Assembly: GCA_949357655.1 (NCBI GenBank)
Contig: CASHTG010000016.1
Location: 1,736,001-1,800,000, forward strand
Origin: Parascedosporium putredinis
Lineage: Eukaryota; Ascomycota; Sordariomycetes; Microascales; Microascaceae
Length of the DNA stretch: 64,000 nt
Reading direction: 5' to 3'
In this document: positions 37,304 to 50,298 of the stretch, piece by piece
Layout: each line of letters starts with the position of its first letter
Numbering within the stretch: position 1 is the first letter of the stretch
The notes under the pieces: model-generated
Database searches by the model: none
The model's input: only the letters and a program-made list of their open reading frames with translations
Told to the model about the DNA's origin: nothing
Position numbers and translations under genes: made by a program

Positions 37304-37487
37304 AGAGAGAGCCAGCGACACGAGACTACGCTACACTAGACACTAGTACCATACGCTTTGGTACCAGCCTCTAATAATATCCCGAAACGCGCACTCCGGG
37401 CAATCCTCTCCCCCAATGGACCGGCCCCAGCTCCGTTTCATGCCCCCTATCTACCGTCTCTGGAATTCGTCTCAGCCGATGGACACC

Positions 37488-37507
37488 TCTCTCTCTCTCT
37501 CTCTCTA
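37488..37507. repeat. CT dinucleotide microsatellite
   Basis: A run of about ten CT units roughly 850 bp upstream of the ZIP start. Confidence 0.85.
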
Positions 37508-38353
37508 TTTTTCCCTTTTCCACCCCCTTGTCCGCTGAGCACCAACCTAATGTTGATCGGCTGTAAGATCACACCCCCAGCCTGGTCAAGCCAAAACATG
37601 GGCGCCCCTCCTCCCCAGCCAAAAGAATGGGGGCTAGACTATAGCCCTGTAGCAATGGCAATGGAAGCAATGATGATATGGGAATAGTAATGGACGCGCC
37701 GAACTGATAGGTCTTATTATTATCGGGTGGGTATCTTGGTTCGTTTGGGGCCAGGCCTTTGTGGCTTTCCAGCGTCAAGTGTGAAGCTCGCCCGCCCGTG
37801 CTAGCTACCGCTACAGCCCACTTTGACCCCATGGACCCTGCCGGCCAGCCCATACTGGAGTTGCCCGACGTAGATCGTAGCTTGATGTTCTCCTAATAGC
37901 TGATGAAATAATGTAGTCTCTCGTCGTCTAATCTTTCCCACTTCTCGCCTGCGAAGAGCTCCTCTGCCCACGACATCAATCGAACGCCTCTTGCGCAGGT
38001 CTTTGATGGATCGCTTTTGATCTTCTTATTCCCCGCCTTCCCTTCCCACCATCCTTCTTTTTCTTTCCTCTTTTTTGCCAAGCCTGACTTAAAGTCGATG
38101 ATGGCTTAAGTGTTTTTTTGCTACTTGGTTGTGTGTTTCTTTTCATTTTTTCTTTTCTTTTCACTTCATTTCGTTCGACGTCTGGGCATCTGGCCCCTCA
38201 CGTCTGTTCTCTTCGAGGCTGCTGTGCGGTCTCTTTTTTCCTATCCTATCTCATTCGCATCTTTTCTTTTACGGTCCCCCCGTGGCTTCAAGTCAACCGT
38301 TCCGTCCTCTTCTATCCTTTTTAGAAAGTTGTCGAGAAATCAAAAAGTCAATC

Positions 38354-39974
38354 ATGGACCCATTGGAGGATGTAAAGCCCGCCTGCGGCAGTGGCACCAT
38401 CCAGGGCGAATATGACTTGGGCATCCACGTTCTTGGACTGTGTTAGTGCAACTCTCAGCTCAAGGTTCGGCCTCATCTCTTTGTAAGGTCATGCTAACGC
38501 TTCGCTTCTACCCCACAGTCCTCGTTCTCACGGCGTCCATTCTCGGTAAGACACCTCCCCTTCCTGTATCAACCGACCTTTCAGCTAACCCTTGCGCGCG
38601 TCTTCTCAGGTTGTGGTTTCCCCGTGGTTGCAAAGAGGGTTAAGTGGTTGAAGATTCCCCCGCCAGTCTTCTTCGCCGCGAAGCACTTTGGTACCGGTGT
38701 GCTGATCGCGACGGCCTTTGTCCATGTTAGTCCACCGTCCCCAGTCCACAGTCTTCGCCTTCCGCGGGTCTCGATGGGGCTCCCAAAAGGCAAGCTTTAC
38801 TAATCCCTTGTCTGGCAGCTTCTCCCCGTGGCCTTTGCCAGCTTGACCGACCCCTGCCTCCCCGATCTCTTCATCGTCCAGTATCCCGCCATGCCCGGCG
38901 TCATCATGATGGGCTCCATGTTCTGTCTCTTCGTCATCGAGATGTACATGAACGCCAAAACCGGCGGCCACTCCCACGGAGGCCCCACCGGCCAAGCGCC
39001 CCCTCCGGCATGGCCATGGGTCCCCGAGGCCCCGTCGCCCCAGCAGCGTCAGCTACCCGGACGAGAAGAAGATGCAAAACATGTACGAGGACGAGTACGC
39101 CCGCACCATGCAGGACAACCCCTTCATGACCGGCGACGAAAAGGCCCAGTCCGACATGCCTGCCTGGTTCATCGTCTTTTACGAGCAGTACGTCCGCCAG
39201 CGGTTGGAACTCGTCAAGATGGTGCAAAACAGCTCCCCGAGCTACTCCGCCTCCCAGCACGACCACGGCCACTCCCACAACGCCGTCGAGAACTTTGACC
39301 CCGAGAACCAGGCCGTCGACCCCGCCGTGTACAAGAAGATGTCGGCCCAAATCACCATCCTCGAGGGCGGTATCCTTTTCCACTCCGTCTTCGTCGGCAT
39401 CACCATCTCGCTCACCATTGACGGCTTCATCGTCCTGCTCATCGCCATTCTCTTCCATCAAATGTTCGAAGGTCTCGGTCTCGGTTCCCGTATCGCTGAG
39501 GTCCCCTACCCCAAGAAGAGCTTCCGACCCTGGGTTTTGGTGGTGGCTTTCGGCACCACCGCCCCCATCGGTCAGGCTATCGGTATCTTGGCTCGAGACT
39601 CCTACGATCCCAACAGTGCCTTTGGTCTCATCATCGTCGGTGTCTTCAACGCAATGTAAGTCTTGAACCCGTCGGGGAAACATCGCCCACCCCCTTACCC
39701 ACTTCTGTCCGCCACACCATGGATCCATCATGGCTAACAACCGTCGTGAATAGTTCATCCGGTCTCTTGATCTACGCCGCTCTCGTCGATCTCCTATACG
39801 AAGACTTCCTTTCCGAGCATGCCACCCAAGTCATGAACAAGGCTACCAAAATCAAGGCCTTCTGCTGGGTCCTTGCCGGTGGTGAGTAGCAACCCAACCA
39901 CCCGTGCCCCCTAAGATATATGCTAACATCGCGATGCAGCCGCCGGCATGTCCATCGTTGGCGCCTTCGCTTAA
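38354..39974 (+). CDS. ZIP-family zinc/iron permease (Zrt-like), two missing bases
   Basis: Exons are 38354-38441, 38519-38545, 38610-38725, 38819-39655, 39754-39881 and 39940-39974; 410 residues after repair. The membrane segments include GTGVLIATAFVHLLP, PGVIMMGSMFCLFVIEMY, the signature ILFHSVFVGITISL and HQMFEGLGLG, whose His and Glu form the metal pathway in ZIP proteins, and a short C-terminal helix ending IVGAFA. The cytosolic loop is His-rich (GGHSHGGPTG and HDHGHSH), as in Zrt1/Zrt2. By family knowledge it imports zinc into the cytosol at the plasma membrane. The loop segment between about 38985 and 39070 changes frame with a net loss of two bases, in runs of C and G. The start MDPLEDVKPACGSG has the form usual for fungal ZIPs. 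The gene is divergent from the Mn-CDF gene and convergent with the CTR86-like gene. Confidence 0.92.
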
Positions 39975-41608
39975 GCGGTCCCCGATGCCAGGGCAGCAAC
40001 GGCAGCCCTCGGTCAGAGGATGGACTAGCCGCTTCCAACGCCACGACGAAAAAGGAAGGGAGAAGAACGCCCGTGTTGACTTGGAGTGGGCAAAGGGAAA
40101 AGACGGAAAGCAAAAAACCCCAAAAAAGTGGGAGGAGAAGAGATGGCTGGCTCGTGGTTAGAAAATGTACTCCCTCTCCCAAAAGACCCCCGTCGCTGCA
40201 TAAAGGGTACGTCTCCTCGACGTTCTCTTCACTTTTCATCCAGGGCTGTTTTAGTGGCGCGCAATCACCAGATTCTCCTGGTGCCAAAACGGGGAAGGGT
40301 GCAACATCTCATCCGCGTTCGCGTACAGGCTCAGGCGCAGCCGTCAAATCAACAATACGCATTTCTTCTTCTCTCACACAACAAAGAAAGGCGTTGGTTC
40401 TTCACCTTGCTCGGAAAGGATTCAACGCCTTCGTTTTTTCTCTCTCGCTCCCCTCAAAACTACTTTCGTCCCTGCTTCTCATCGTGCCAAATGTGCCTGT
40501 ATCACCATATATGCCTTGTTCCAATTCCATCGCCAAGGGGAAGCCCTGTCCGATGGAATCTGGTAGAAGGAACTCCGATTCAGGCACGGTTGGCATGATC
40601 GGAGCAAGAAAGGGGCGGTAGGGGCGATCGGGGGAAAAAGCTGATCTCAACGATGAGGCGCTAAGAAAAGGAACAACAAAAGAGAAGAAAAAAAGAAACT
40701 AAAGGCAAGACTCCTCAAGATGAGCTCATAGAGGGGAAGAGCCCAGGCGGGCGAGCGCGGCACGACGCACGCCTCTCTAGATTGACAGACAAAGGGCTGC
40801 AGATGTTTTTTCCTTCTTACGACTGTAAACTTGTATTTTTAAAGAGGGTCACGGATAAGGAGGAGTTATAATTTGGCTTTCCGAGTAGTGCCGGCACGCC
40901 TCAAACTTATACTAGAAAAGAACTAGATTGGATGAATACATCAAATGTAGCCTCTGCCGAGGTCTAGAATATATGCAAGATTTCTAACTTGCGCTCCCAA
41001 TCGCCTGTCTCCCAGTATACATCGTCTGGTATCATCAGACCTAACAGAAAGCCTCACGTGTGTGCACCTTTGGGGAGGTCGTCTATCGATCCTATCTCCA
41101 TGGAGAGAAAGAGCAAGTGGTAACTGATACATATGCCACCAATGAGCCACATTAGCTAGCAATCTTTTTCCTTATAGCCGAAGGGTCAGCAAGCCATGAG
41201 GCACCAATGTTGATATGAACTCTTCGATTGAAAGAACAATGGATCAAATCTACAACTCTAGGAGAAAACGCCTTACCCATATCGGCCCTATGCCTGTTGA
41301 ATGCCCGCAAACTTTTGAAAATGGTGGTTCCCTCCAGACGCCCTTCTTACGTCCCTAGAAAACAGGCTCAAAACAACGAAAATCAGGTCAAAGATGACGC
41401 AAGGAAAAAGAAAAAAACAAAGAAGAAATCGACACCCCCATGCTTACAAGATGTCACAGCAGGACCTCTCTTCACGGCTGACTTTCTAAGCCATAAAGTC
41501 CTCCTCCATCTGTGTTAACCCACCACCTCCCTGAATCCCCCTCCTCTAGGCTCTTCCCTCTTAGTAGTGGGCGGCTTAGAGCGCACCGCGAGCTCACCCT
41601 GAACACCG
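39975..41608. other. Convergent spacer between ZIP and ataxin-10/CTR86-like genes
   Basis: About 1.6 kb containing the two 3' ends. No coding or RNA feature was recognised. If the downstream gene's last codons are also frame-broken, its end could lie slightly inside this interval. Confidence 0.45.
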
Positions 41609-44461
41609 TCAACTCGGACGGATGTGGCGGGGAGGCTGCGGGGCAACCGAGGGGCCTGCCGCCGCCGCGGACTGAGCGGCAAGCGCGGCGCGGCGCTGCT
41701 TCTGCACATCTGAGGCGACTTCACGAGTTTCACGAGTTTCACGAGCAAGGTCGGGAGCGCCAGATTTCCCCGCCGCTTCCGTGTGTTTGAAAAGCTCCTT
41801 GAACCACTCTGCCGCGTCATTGTTTCCTTCGACTAGCCACTTCAAGCAGAGGGTCACACGCTCTCTAGAAAGGGGCTGGTAGCCATCGTACGCCACACAA
41901 TTTAACAGGGTCGAGAGGCCGTTGTATTGAAGAATTTGCCTCTGGACATCGGGGTTTCCAGGAGTGCTTCGGCCATTTGGTGGCTGAAGAAGGGTGGCAA
42001 GGATGGTCAGGATGGGAGCCTTGGTTCCCGCCCACGCGTACTTGCTCCCCTGCTCCCGATACGCCTCCCTCGAGTGCTCAGAAGCCATATCCATGGGGCC
42101 AGTGGAGTCAAATGATTCGTTGTCTGAGTCGGGGTCAAATTCAGAATGGGCATCGTTGAAATAACGACTGTCATGATGGAGGTGGTGGTAGTGCTGGTGG
42201 TGGTGGTGGCCCTGGTTACTCTGCTGCTCTCGAGAGGAAGCGGAAGACGCCGCAGAGCTTCCAGGTTGTCGGACAGCCTTGGGCTGACCGCTGCTCATAT
42301 CGACCAAAGGCAACTTGGGTACAGCGGCTTCCAGGGCGCCAAGGATTGCAATGAGATCATAGGGGCCTCCCAATCGATTAAGAGTTTCCTGGTCTCGGCT
42401 ACTTCAGCCACCATTTCGATAAACTCGAGATACTGGATGAGCGCAGCCTTGGCTCGCTGCATTTCCCAATAGTCCATGCGGAAATCTGTCGCCTGCAGCT
42501 TGCCCTCGCGGATTTGGGCTTGGATATGCATCACGGCAATATATTCTGGCACCAAAAATGTGCGGAAGAAGTTGAAGAAGAACTGGATCAGCTTAAAAGC
42601 CGGGTCTTTTCCTGCTGGGTAACATCCGCCATGTTGGAAGTGGTGGTGCAGAAGATGTCGCCAACCAAACGGAGGAGAACAGATTGGGCTGGGGATAGGA
42701 CAAAGCTTTTGAAGGAGCTGACCCTGTTCCACGCGGCCGGGATGAGCGAGTTATGGTGCAAGGCAAGGACTATATCTCTCATAACCTGATATACGAGTGC
42801 GGTATCGTCGAGCACCCATATCCCGACGTAAACGAGCATCTCCTTGAAGAGGCTGCGGCCAGAGTTGAGAGCTAGGAACATCTTACACCGAGTCTTTTGA
42901 AGGTTCTCTCCACACGGTGTGAGGCCATCGCCATGACTATCGAGAATGCAAGTCTTGATAATCATATAGAGCGCTTCTATCTGCCGGGGGTCCAGGATGT
43001 TAGGGATTTCGGTAAGAATACCCGAGGTCATGGCGTCATCATCATGGTGGAATCGGGAGGCGTAGGAAGTTGGACTCGAAGAATCCTTTTCGCTAGACAC
43101 ATCATCGTCAACCCACCGCTGAAGAAGAACCTTTCGAGCAGCGAGCATCTCCTCTTTCGCGTCTGCCACTGTCTGCACCGCAGCAATGTCTTCGAAATTC
43201 GCACCAACTACAGTCGTCCACCAGGAGTCAATCTCATGCGAGGTTCGGAGGTACAGACGGTCTTGGTCCCACTTGTTGCTGATGTTGGGATCCCAGAACG
43301 GGGTGGTGGTCTCGTCCGGCGTAGGTGGTTCGATAGGCCCATGGGGTGCCCAGTTCCAGGCGAGAGGCGACATTGGTTCGAGTGGTCCCGGAGGTTTGTT
43401 GCTATGATGATCCATGTAGTCCTTCAAGAGGACCGTGGCAGAGGGATCGAGCTTGGAGTTGCGGGCTAGCCAGTTTTGAACCTCAACGCGGGCAACCTCC
43501 GTATCGGGATCAGTCCATCGAGGCTTAGAAAGCGATTCCGATTCGGGAACCGGATCCGTTTCAGCTTCGTCGAAGAGTACATCTAGGAAGAGCTGGTTTT
43601 TGTTCCAGGAGTGCCCGACCACCCAATTATGTGTTTGTTGGAGGGTGGTAACCAAGAGTCGTTTGACTGCATGCAACTGGTTAGTTTGGTGTGTACTCCA
43701 TCAATAGACGAGAGAAAGCACGTACATAGATCGTGGATTTCCAACACCTTTTCAAACGATTCGGCTGTAGTGTCTTCGCTTCCGGGCGCCTTGCTGTTGT
43801 TTGTCACGTACGCGCACAGGACAATGGTTTTGTAGGCCATCTTGTCGAAGCGCGAAGCGGCGCAGAGATCCTGTGGGACTGGACGCGAGTCACTGACGAG
43901 GACGTTTCTGGCAATCTGCATGAGGATGTCCAAGATTTGGACATCTTCCTTGATGGTGGCGAAATTCTTCACTATCAAATTTGCGCTCTGAGGGTACGAA
44001 GCTGCAACATCGGGTCCTTCTAGCGGGCCGAGGGCGCGGTTCGCAAGACTGGGTATGGCGGACTGGAAGATCTTCCTTAGATACACCCAGATCTCGACAT
44101 TGGGACCAAACTTGCGGGTTCTATAAAGAGTCAGAATCACAAGAACCAAAAGAAGTTGCGGCCATGATAGTCTAGGATTGGTTTAATCTCAAGGGCAGGC
44201 GTGCGAGCCACCTCTCTACAGTACTCACCTGACATCCTCGTCTTGCGTTTTGGCTAAGGATTTTGAGAGTAATGTAATGGCTTGGCAGGTAGATTTGGGT
44301 CCAAGGACAGGTCGGCCCGTGAAGTGGCACTCGATAGTGATGAGACTCGCCAAAAGGCACTTCTCTTCAATCGACTCACCCCGACTCGGGGCCGGCATAG
44401 AGGCTGTAGAAGCTGTGGAGGCCGAAGCCGCCGGGGCTACAGACGACTCGGCAGCCGACAT
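41609..44461 (-). CDS. Ataxin-10/CTR86-like protein with His-rich insert, two frame breaks
   Basis: Exons are 44461-44229, 44120-43726 and 43666-41609. Two one-base losses (near 42607 in a G/C context, and in CCCC at about 42363-42366) restore an 895-residue product. Most of the protein is helical and repeat-like. The C-terminal segment QYNGLSTLLNCVAYDGYQ, continuing to ERVTLCLKWLVEGNNDAAEW, matches the ataxin-10 domain shared with yeast Ctr86, a protein linked to copper transport by name only. A conspicuous His-rich insert sits at about 695-712 (HHHHQHYHHLHHD), followed by an acidic Ser/Asp stretch. The tail (about 850-895) is Ala/Gln/Pro-rich and includes an RETRETRE repeat. I judge the family from the C-terminal motif and overall layout. 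Copper transport should not be assumed. Confidence 0.65.
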
Positions 44462-45724
44462 TGATGGCTCGTGCTAGCCGCCGAAATGCCCAAGTCCTAG
44501 TCACCGGACTCTTGAACGGCTGGTTGTCCTGAACTTGAATTGAAATACAACTGGCCCGATAAGATGAGGAGATAAAAAGGGAAGGGGGCGCGGGGTTAAA
44601 AAATAAAAATAAAAGAGCTTTCCACCGTAGCCCAACAAGACGAAGTCTGGTGGTGCGTGACGTGAGAAGAAAATGTTTTGGCGGAGGGGCTGGGGTGGAG
44701 TTAAGGGCCCAGCTCCTTATATTCGTCTTGCGTTATGAGGTTTGCAGAAGGCAATGCTCCAGTCCGTCTCTTGGGGGCAAATTGCACGTGTAGGAGCGAC
44801 TTTCCTGGGAGCAAAACTTCTTTTCACGATTTTCCTTCAAGTGGAAGTTGCGACTTGAGGTTCGAGCCGAATGTGGGGTGCGGTGCGGCAACATTGGTGA
44901 CTGCACGGGTTTTCAAGCTTTGTAAGTACCGGATACCAACCTCGCATTATTAATAGTGCTAATTCTCCAATATTTGATCAGCCACTCTATAAGTAACTTG
45001 TACAACCAAGGATTCTCATTATCCACACTCGACGGCAAGAGCATTGGAGCGTTGGGAGAGTTCACGACCCCAAGAAGCTCAACACCTAGCCTCTTATGAT
45101 CAGGAACACTTCTGAGCTGGGTTTATCTCTCTCTATAGCATGGTAATAGTGCCATTTAAAGCAAGAGGTGAGGATGATCTACGAGGAAGAAAAATAATCA
45201 AAAAATCGCGGGCACTTGAGAAATCGTCTGTCATCTAGGGGAAAATAAAAAAATGACGCCTCTTTCTACCGCCGCCGAAACTATATCCGATCATAACCGT
45301 GATGCTGTAAAAAGACTTTTCGCGCAATGCTACACCATGTACATCCGTCGCGACTTAATGCAGATGGAAACATGTTCCGCTGGCGAGAAAGAACCAGAAG
45401 GAGATGGATAATGAGAAAAGATGGAGCAAGCCGAAGGAATAAGGTGGAACAGGGAGGAACCGAGGATATACCTGGGTTGTCCAGGTGTTGTGGGCAGCGG
45501 GCTCCCTCTATACAAAGACCAAACCTAACCCAACCTTTTCGTGGTGGGAGTGCTTGCACTCGTCGTAATCAGTCATGCGTAATACCCGGGCCGTCCAGCT
45601 CACATCAACAAGTACAGAGCCCGGACACCCTTTTCAGCGGCGGCCACATGCCACGGCCGTACGTCCGTCTCTCTCTCCGTCACACCTCTCGCCCTCGCCA
45701 GGGTTCCCAGCGCCCTGAAGTGAC
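44462..45724. other. Intergenic region: CTR86-like promoter and MED13 3' end
   Basis: Both flanking genes are on the minus strand, so this holds the promoter of the left gene and the 3' UTR of the right one. No other feature was recognised in about 1.26 kb. Confidence 0.5.
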
Positions 45725-48700
45725 CTAGCATCTCGCGAAGCAACCCTCGTGCTGCCTGGGGTTAGTACCGTCGCTGTAGATGACGTTCACTTCCATAACC
45801 ACCGGCGGATCTTCCAATTTGGTGCCTCCGCGCTTGATAAGGTAGCCGCTAAAGAGCGCCGGGTTGATCTCTGTAGGTGATGTCGAGTTGTTGAGCCGAT
45901 GCCCGAGGATGCAGCCCCACGACTGGTCCATGATGTCGACCAGGATGCCGTCTGATGTGGCACCATCCGCTGCGTTGGCATCGCTGGGCGTCGGCGCGTT
46001 GGCGGGCGTTGCGGGGTTACCGCTCTGTTCGGGGGATAGGATGCTCGCTTGGGGAGTCGAAGCGGGCGTGGTATAAAAGGTGGCCGAGACCGACGGGTTG
46101 AGTCGGATCGCGGGAGGAAGTAGTTGAACGGATGGGCTAGTATCCACCGCCATCAACACTAAACTGACTCGGGCTTTGGACTCCGTTTGGGCCAATCCCG
46201 TCCAGAATTCCATCTCGTCCGCGTCCATGGTCCCGCATTTGGTGATGACGACTCGCCAGTGTACCTTCCACATGGATATTAAATCATGCGTGGTCTCCCA
46301 GATCTCGTGCGCAACATCCGTAAACGGCGTCGCGATAGGACGGCCTTTTCGCCCCAGGCAATACGATGCCGTCATCTGTTGGCTCCCGCGACTATCGGTC
46401 CACGCAGCCGTCACCCATCTGCCGTTTATGCTGCGGGCATAAGCGACATGGATGCATGAATTCTCGTGCATAACGGAAGCCGACGGCGTCGGTTGTAGAC
46501 TAAAGTCGATGAACCTTGGCGATACTTGCTCGAGCATAATGGACGGAGCGGGCGTGGTGCCATTGAATGATGCGCATCGGTCATACACCTCGAGACAAAG
46601 CTTCACAAGGCTCGCAGGACTTTGGATGACGACCGAGAAGCTGGCGCAGATTAGGTCCAAGGGGACGAGTTGGAGAACCACTTCGTTAGGCGGAGTAGAA
46701 TTCTTGCCCATGTGGCTACTCTTGTACGCCTCGGAGAGCTGCTGAAACGAGGTACATGCTTCAACTATTGAGCTCGGGTTAGATGGCGAATAGACGAAGA
46801 ATACTACCAAATTCTTGGACGACGCGGTGGTCCCTCTGAGAGCTTGGCAGAGAAGCTCGACGCGCTCGGCAAGAGCGGAGCTAATTCTCGGAAAGACGGT
46901 CCCCGGCGTCATAGAAATCTTGTCAACGTCGTAGCGAACTAGACCATCTACAATATTGTCCGTGGATTCGAGAGTCTCAAAGCTGCCTAGCTTCATAGAT
47001 TCATACACGCTCTTCAAACGCTCTAGGAAGGCCCCGGCATTGTCAGGCATGCCATCCCACCCAGGGAAAACGCACGCAGCCCGCACGTCCTTGGGTCCCA
47101 TCGATGGGCCGAATCCAAGGCTCTCCCAAAATAACGCCGCCGAGGGCAGAACTGATAGTCGGGTTTCCGCTCGCTTCACCTCTAGATGGGGAGGAGGTAT
47201 TTGATACACGGTTGGCGGTACGGATGAGGAAGGATCTCGGCCACCGACCGGGCGGGAAGGCATGAGGGGCCGGCTGGGTGGGCCGAGTGGTGGGGTTCCG
47301 TCCTGGATTTCCGAAAACGCCCTGAGCAGACACTCTGACGCGCCGCCAAGGTTGGCAGGCAAAGAGTCTTGCAGCGCACGCAACGCCTGCCGCGAGAGCG
47401 ACGCTAGCTGACGGCGCTTGACGGGACACGCAGGCGGTGGCTTCCGCAATGCGGTGTCGCTCTGTACCTCGAGTGCGCCTAGGGCAGCCTGCTCTGTCAA
47501 TATTTGTGCGATAGCAATCATGTCCCCGTCCGGTAGATTAAGTTGCAGTGTTAACGGTTCCGGGTCAGCAAAAAGCTTTGCGACCGACATTTCCGCCGTC
47601 CACGCCCTGCCCAACCGGGGCAATTCCAGCACAAAGCTCGGGTCTGAATCGTCGGGCACTTCGACGTCTCGAAGTGAGGCCGCATGCGAAATCAAGTCGT
47701 CTTCGTTATTCGCTTTGCGGGGCCCTGCTGACTTGACTGGGGAGAAGGGTTCAGCGCTCGATACGCTCGTATCGTCTTGGTCAGACACGCTACTCGTATC
47801 ATCGATATCGAGGTCAGCAAGACCTTCGATTTTGGCGGGGCTTGCATTGATGGAGCTGGACTCTAGGCCGGTCGTGATGCGCGCGATCAGCGCCCCGTGG
47901 TTTTCCGGGAGGCCCTTCAAAGTCTTGCCGTTCTTGCCGTGGCGTCTCAGGTAATCCGTCGTTGGCGGGGCCTTGGGGTTGACATCCTCCTTCGAGGGGG
48001 ACCACGTGAAAGCATATTTGCCTCCATTAACATATTTGCTCGTTACAGGGGCTGCCAATGCATCAAACTCGACCTTGTCGTAGACGCTCCTCCGCCGCGT
48101 GGGGTGGGATGTGCCTGGATGAGCTGGCCGATAAAGCGCGGTGCGAACCCGCTTGAAGACAGTGTCAGGATCAAAGGGGCTATGCTCCCTCTTTACGATG
48201 CTCGGGGCTCTCTGCTTCCCTCCTGATTTTGCGTCATCGCCTAATACGCTCCTTGCATGTCTAAGTTCTGGCTTTGCAAAGACGGGCGACTCGGGCTTCG
48301 GCGGTACACTCTTCGGCTCAGGCTGGCTAGAATCGATGACAACACTAGGCTCTGCCGGTTGTTGAACTGAGACTACCGGTGGTGGTGGCGGGGGTGGTGG
48401 TAATATATCTGCAAGTTGACGCTGGTGGAGTTGAGAGGGTGGCATCGGCAGTGCCGAGTTAGTCAATCCAGAGGTCAACATGTCAACATCTACATCAACG
48501 CCGCCGCCTCCAGGCTGCTCGTCAAAGAAACTGAAATCCGCATCTGTCAGCTCCCCGTCTGGAAATATATCACCGCTCAAGTCACCAAACAGAGGATCAG
48601 AGTCTCCAAGATAGGGTGCCTCATTCCTCTCGCGAGCGGGGACGTATCATTGTGGGGCGCGGCGTTAGACATGGCCACATCCGTGTCGGTGACGGCGACA

Positions 48701-50298
48701 CTTGGTGGGTGAGTATGGGGACTCGTCGCTGCAACGCCATCGAGGCTAGGGGTCGGGGCGCTTGGATTCTGTATGGCATCGGGGGTGTCGGATACATCAC
48801 ACCGGCCGCTAAGGCAGCGGCATTTGCCGCCCGTTGGAAGGCTACCGGGGAGCTACCGTTCACTTGCTGTCGAGGACGGGCCTCATTTTCAGCGGGCTCC
48901 TGACCACCGCTGCCTCGCGTTCTCTTTGCGCCTCGCTGCTGTCTCACCCCGCTCTGGCGCCTCTTGGAACCAGGCTTTGGCTCGTTCTAGCGGGTCGTAC
49001 GACTCATCACGGCCTAGGAGAAGGTTCCCTCCAAGGCGGCTAATCGGGGGTAGGCTAGCGGAGCATCTACGAAAGCAGAGGCAGGCCGGCCATGATATCG
49101 CAAGGGACGTCGGCCCTGTGAAAACTAGCGTCCCATCTGCTCTTTGATCCTGAGTCCTCGGACGCGGGACCCGGATCGTCACCCACGGGCAAGAGTCTAG
49201 GACCTGGGCGGGTATGCCCTTGAGTTGCAGCAACCTCGAGCACACCTGCCGCCACCGGGTGGAGCGCGTGTCCTGAAAACGGCTAATTTGTGTGTCTGGC
49301 GTTTGGGCGGCGCCAGTATCAAGGTGAGACAGTCCGATATCGGGCGCCCCTTGGGAGCTGGCCCTTACACCAAAGGGTGCGAGTAGAATGGGAGTTTCGG
49401 CGAATGGCAGGGAGAAGAGGGATAGCTGGGGTTTGTTCAAGGACAGCAACCCTCACCAGGGTGTAAGCCTAGGTTGATCACGAGGGTCCCAGTCGGCGTA
49501 AGATAGAGACGAAACGACGCGATCGCGGATATGGAGGGTGAAAAGGAATCTTGCGGCTCTCCAAGTTGCTGGCTTGGCGCAATTAGAAGTGTACGGCTAT
49601 CAAGGGGATGGCACCGGTGCGCTTGACGAGCTCTGCAAGGACGGTTCCAAGCAGAGCGAGGATGAAATTCTCGTAGGCATCGTTGACCGTGATGGCGCCA
49701 AAAGAGGCCGGCTTCAGATCGACGGGGAAGAACTAAGGTCTTGGAATCTTGATCCGCAATTCCCCAGGAAGAGTTAGAAGCAGGGCTGAAGGACGCCGCC
49801 GCCTTATTGTGTTGTGTCGGATCGAACGAGGACGGGCCGCCTATGCCACTTGTCGGGGTATTAGTTCCCTGTTGTGGGAGCCGCGGTCTTGATAGGCTTA
49901 TCGGCTCAAAGGAGCCATCGTCGACTGGCGATAGGGTAACGCCAGGAATGTCGAGGTTATCGGGAAGGGAAGGGCCTGTAGAAAAGGGCGATGTTGTATT
50001 TTCCTTCCTCGTGACGCCAAAGTGCCATATTATGCGGCGCGACGTATCAAAGTGCGCGATACACCCCTGCGTCCGAAATAGAGATTCGACATCTTGGATG
50101 ACGGTCGGGTTCGGTTGCGACTGGTATTGATCGGTGGCAGAGAGCTCATATGTTCGATATGAAATGGAAGTGATATTATTCTTTCAAGGTGGCCGGTTAG
50201 CAGATGGATCAGACTGAGCGTACCCCTCTAGGCGCCGGGAGACTGGCCATTAAACGTACAATTACTAAGGCGTTGATCGTATATTCACCGGCCTCCAT
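45725..50298 (-). CDS. MED13: Mediator of RNA polymerase II transcription subunit 13, about eight missing bases in the N-terminal third
   Basis: MED13 anchors the CDK8 kinase module to core Mediator and mainly restrains transcription. Exon 1 is 50298-50260 (MEAGEYTINALVI) and exon 2 runs 50180-45725. The last 951 codons (from 48580) are open without a break and carry the conserved GDIFPDGELTDADFSFFDE element and the C-terminal domain ending in LIKRGGTKLEDPPVVMEVNV. Upstream, PTPPDAIQNPSAPTP and APYLGDSDPLFGD join in frame only if bases missing from C5 near 48778 and GG near 48627 are restored. Further breaks lie near 48920, 49450, 49650 and 49740-49780. A net eight bases restores frame and gives about 1500 residues, normal for fungal MED13. 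A proline run (about 55-62 residues into the intact part) and Ser/Pro-rich linkers are as expected. Confidence 0.92.

Larger units (their letters stand above)
33223..38353. other. 5.1 kb intergenic region between divergent Mn-CDF and ZIP genes
   Basis: Two metal transporters point away from this region, so it should contain both promoters. I found no coding stretch with recognisable content on either strand. It carries simple repeats, an A run at 35471-35489 and a palindrome-rich patch at 33829-33866. The last 250 bases before 38354 are T-rich, as for a leader of the ZIP gene. I could not identify a zinc-responsive element by eye. Confidence 0.55.

Noticed and set aside
38934..39758. 274-codon minus-strand frame rich in Asp, Gly and Val
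   Set aside because: Mirror image of the ZIP coding exon; the plus strand has unmistakable ZIP signatures.
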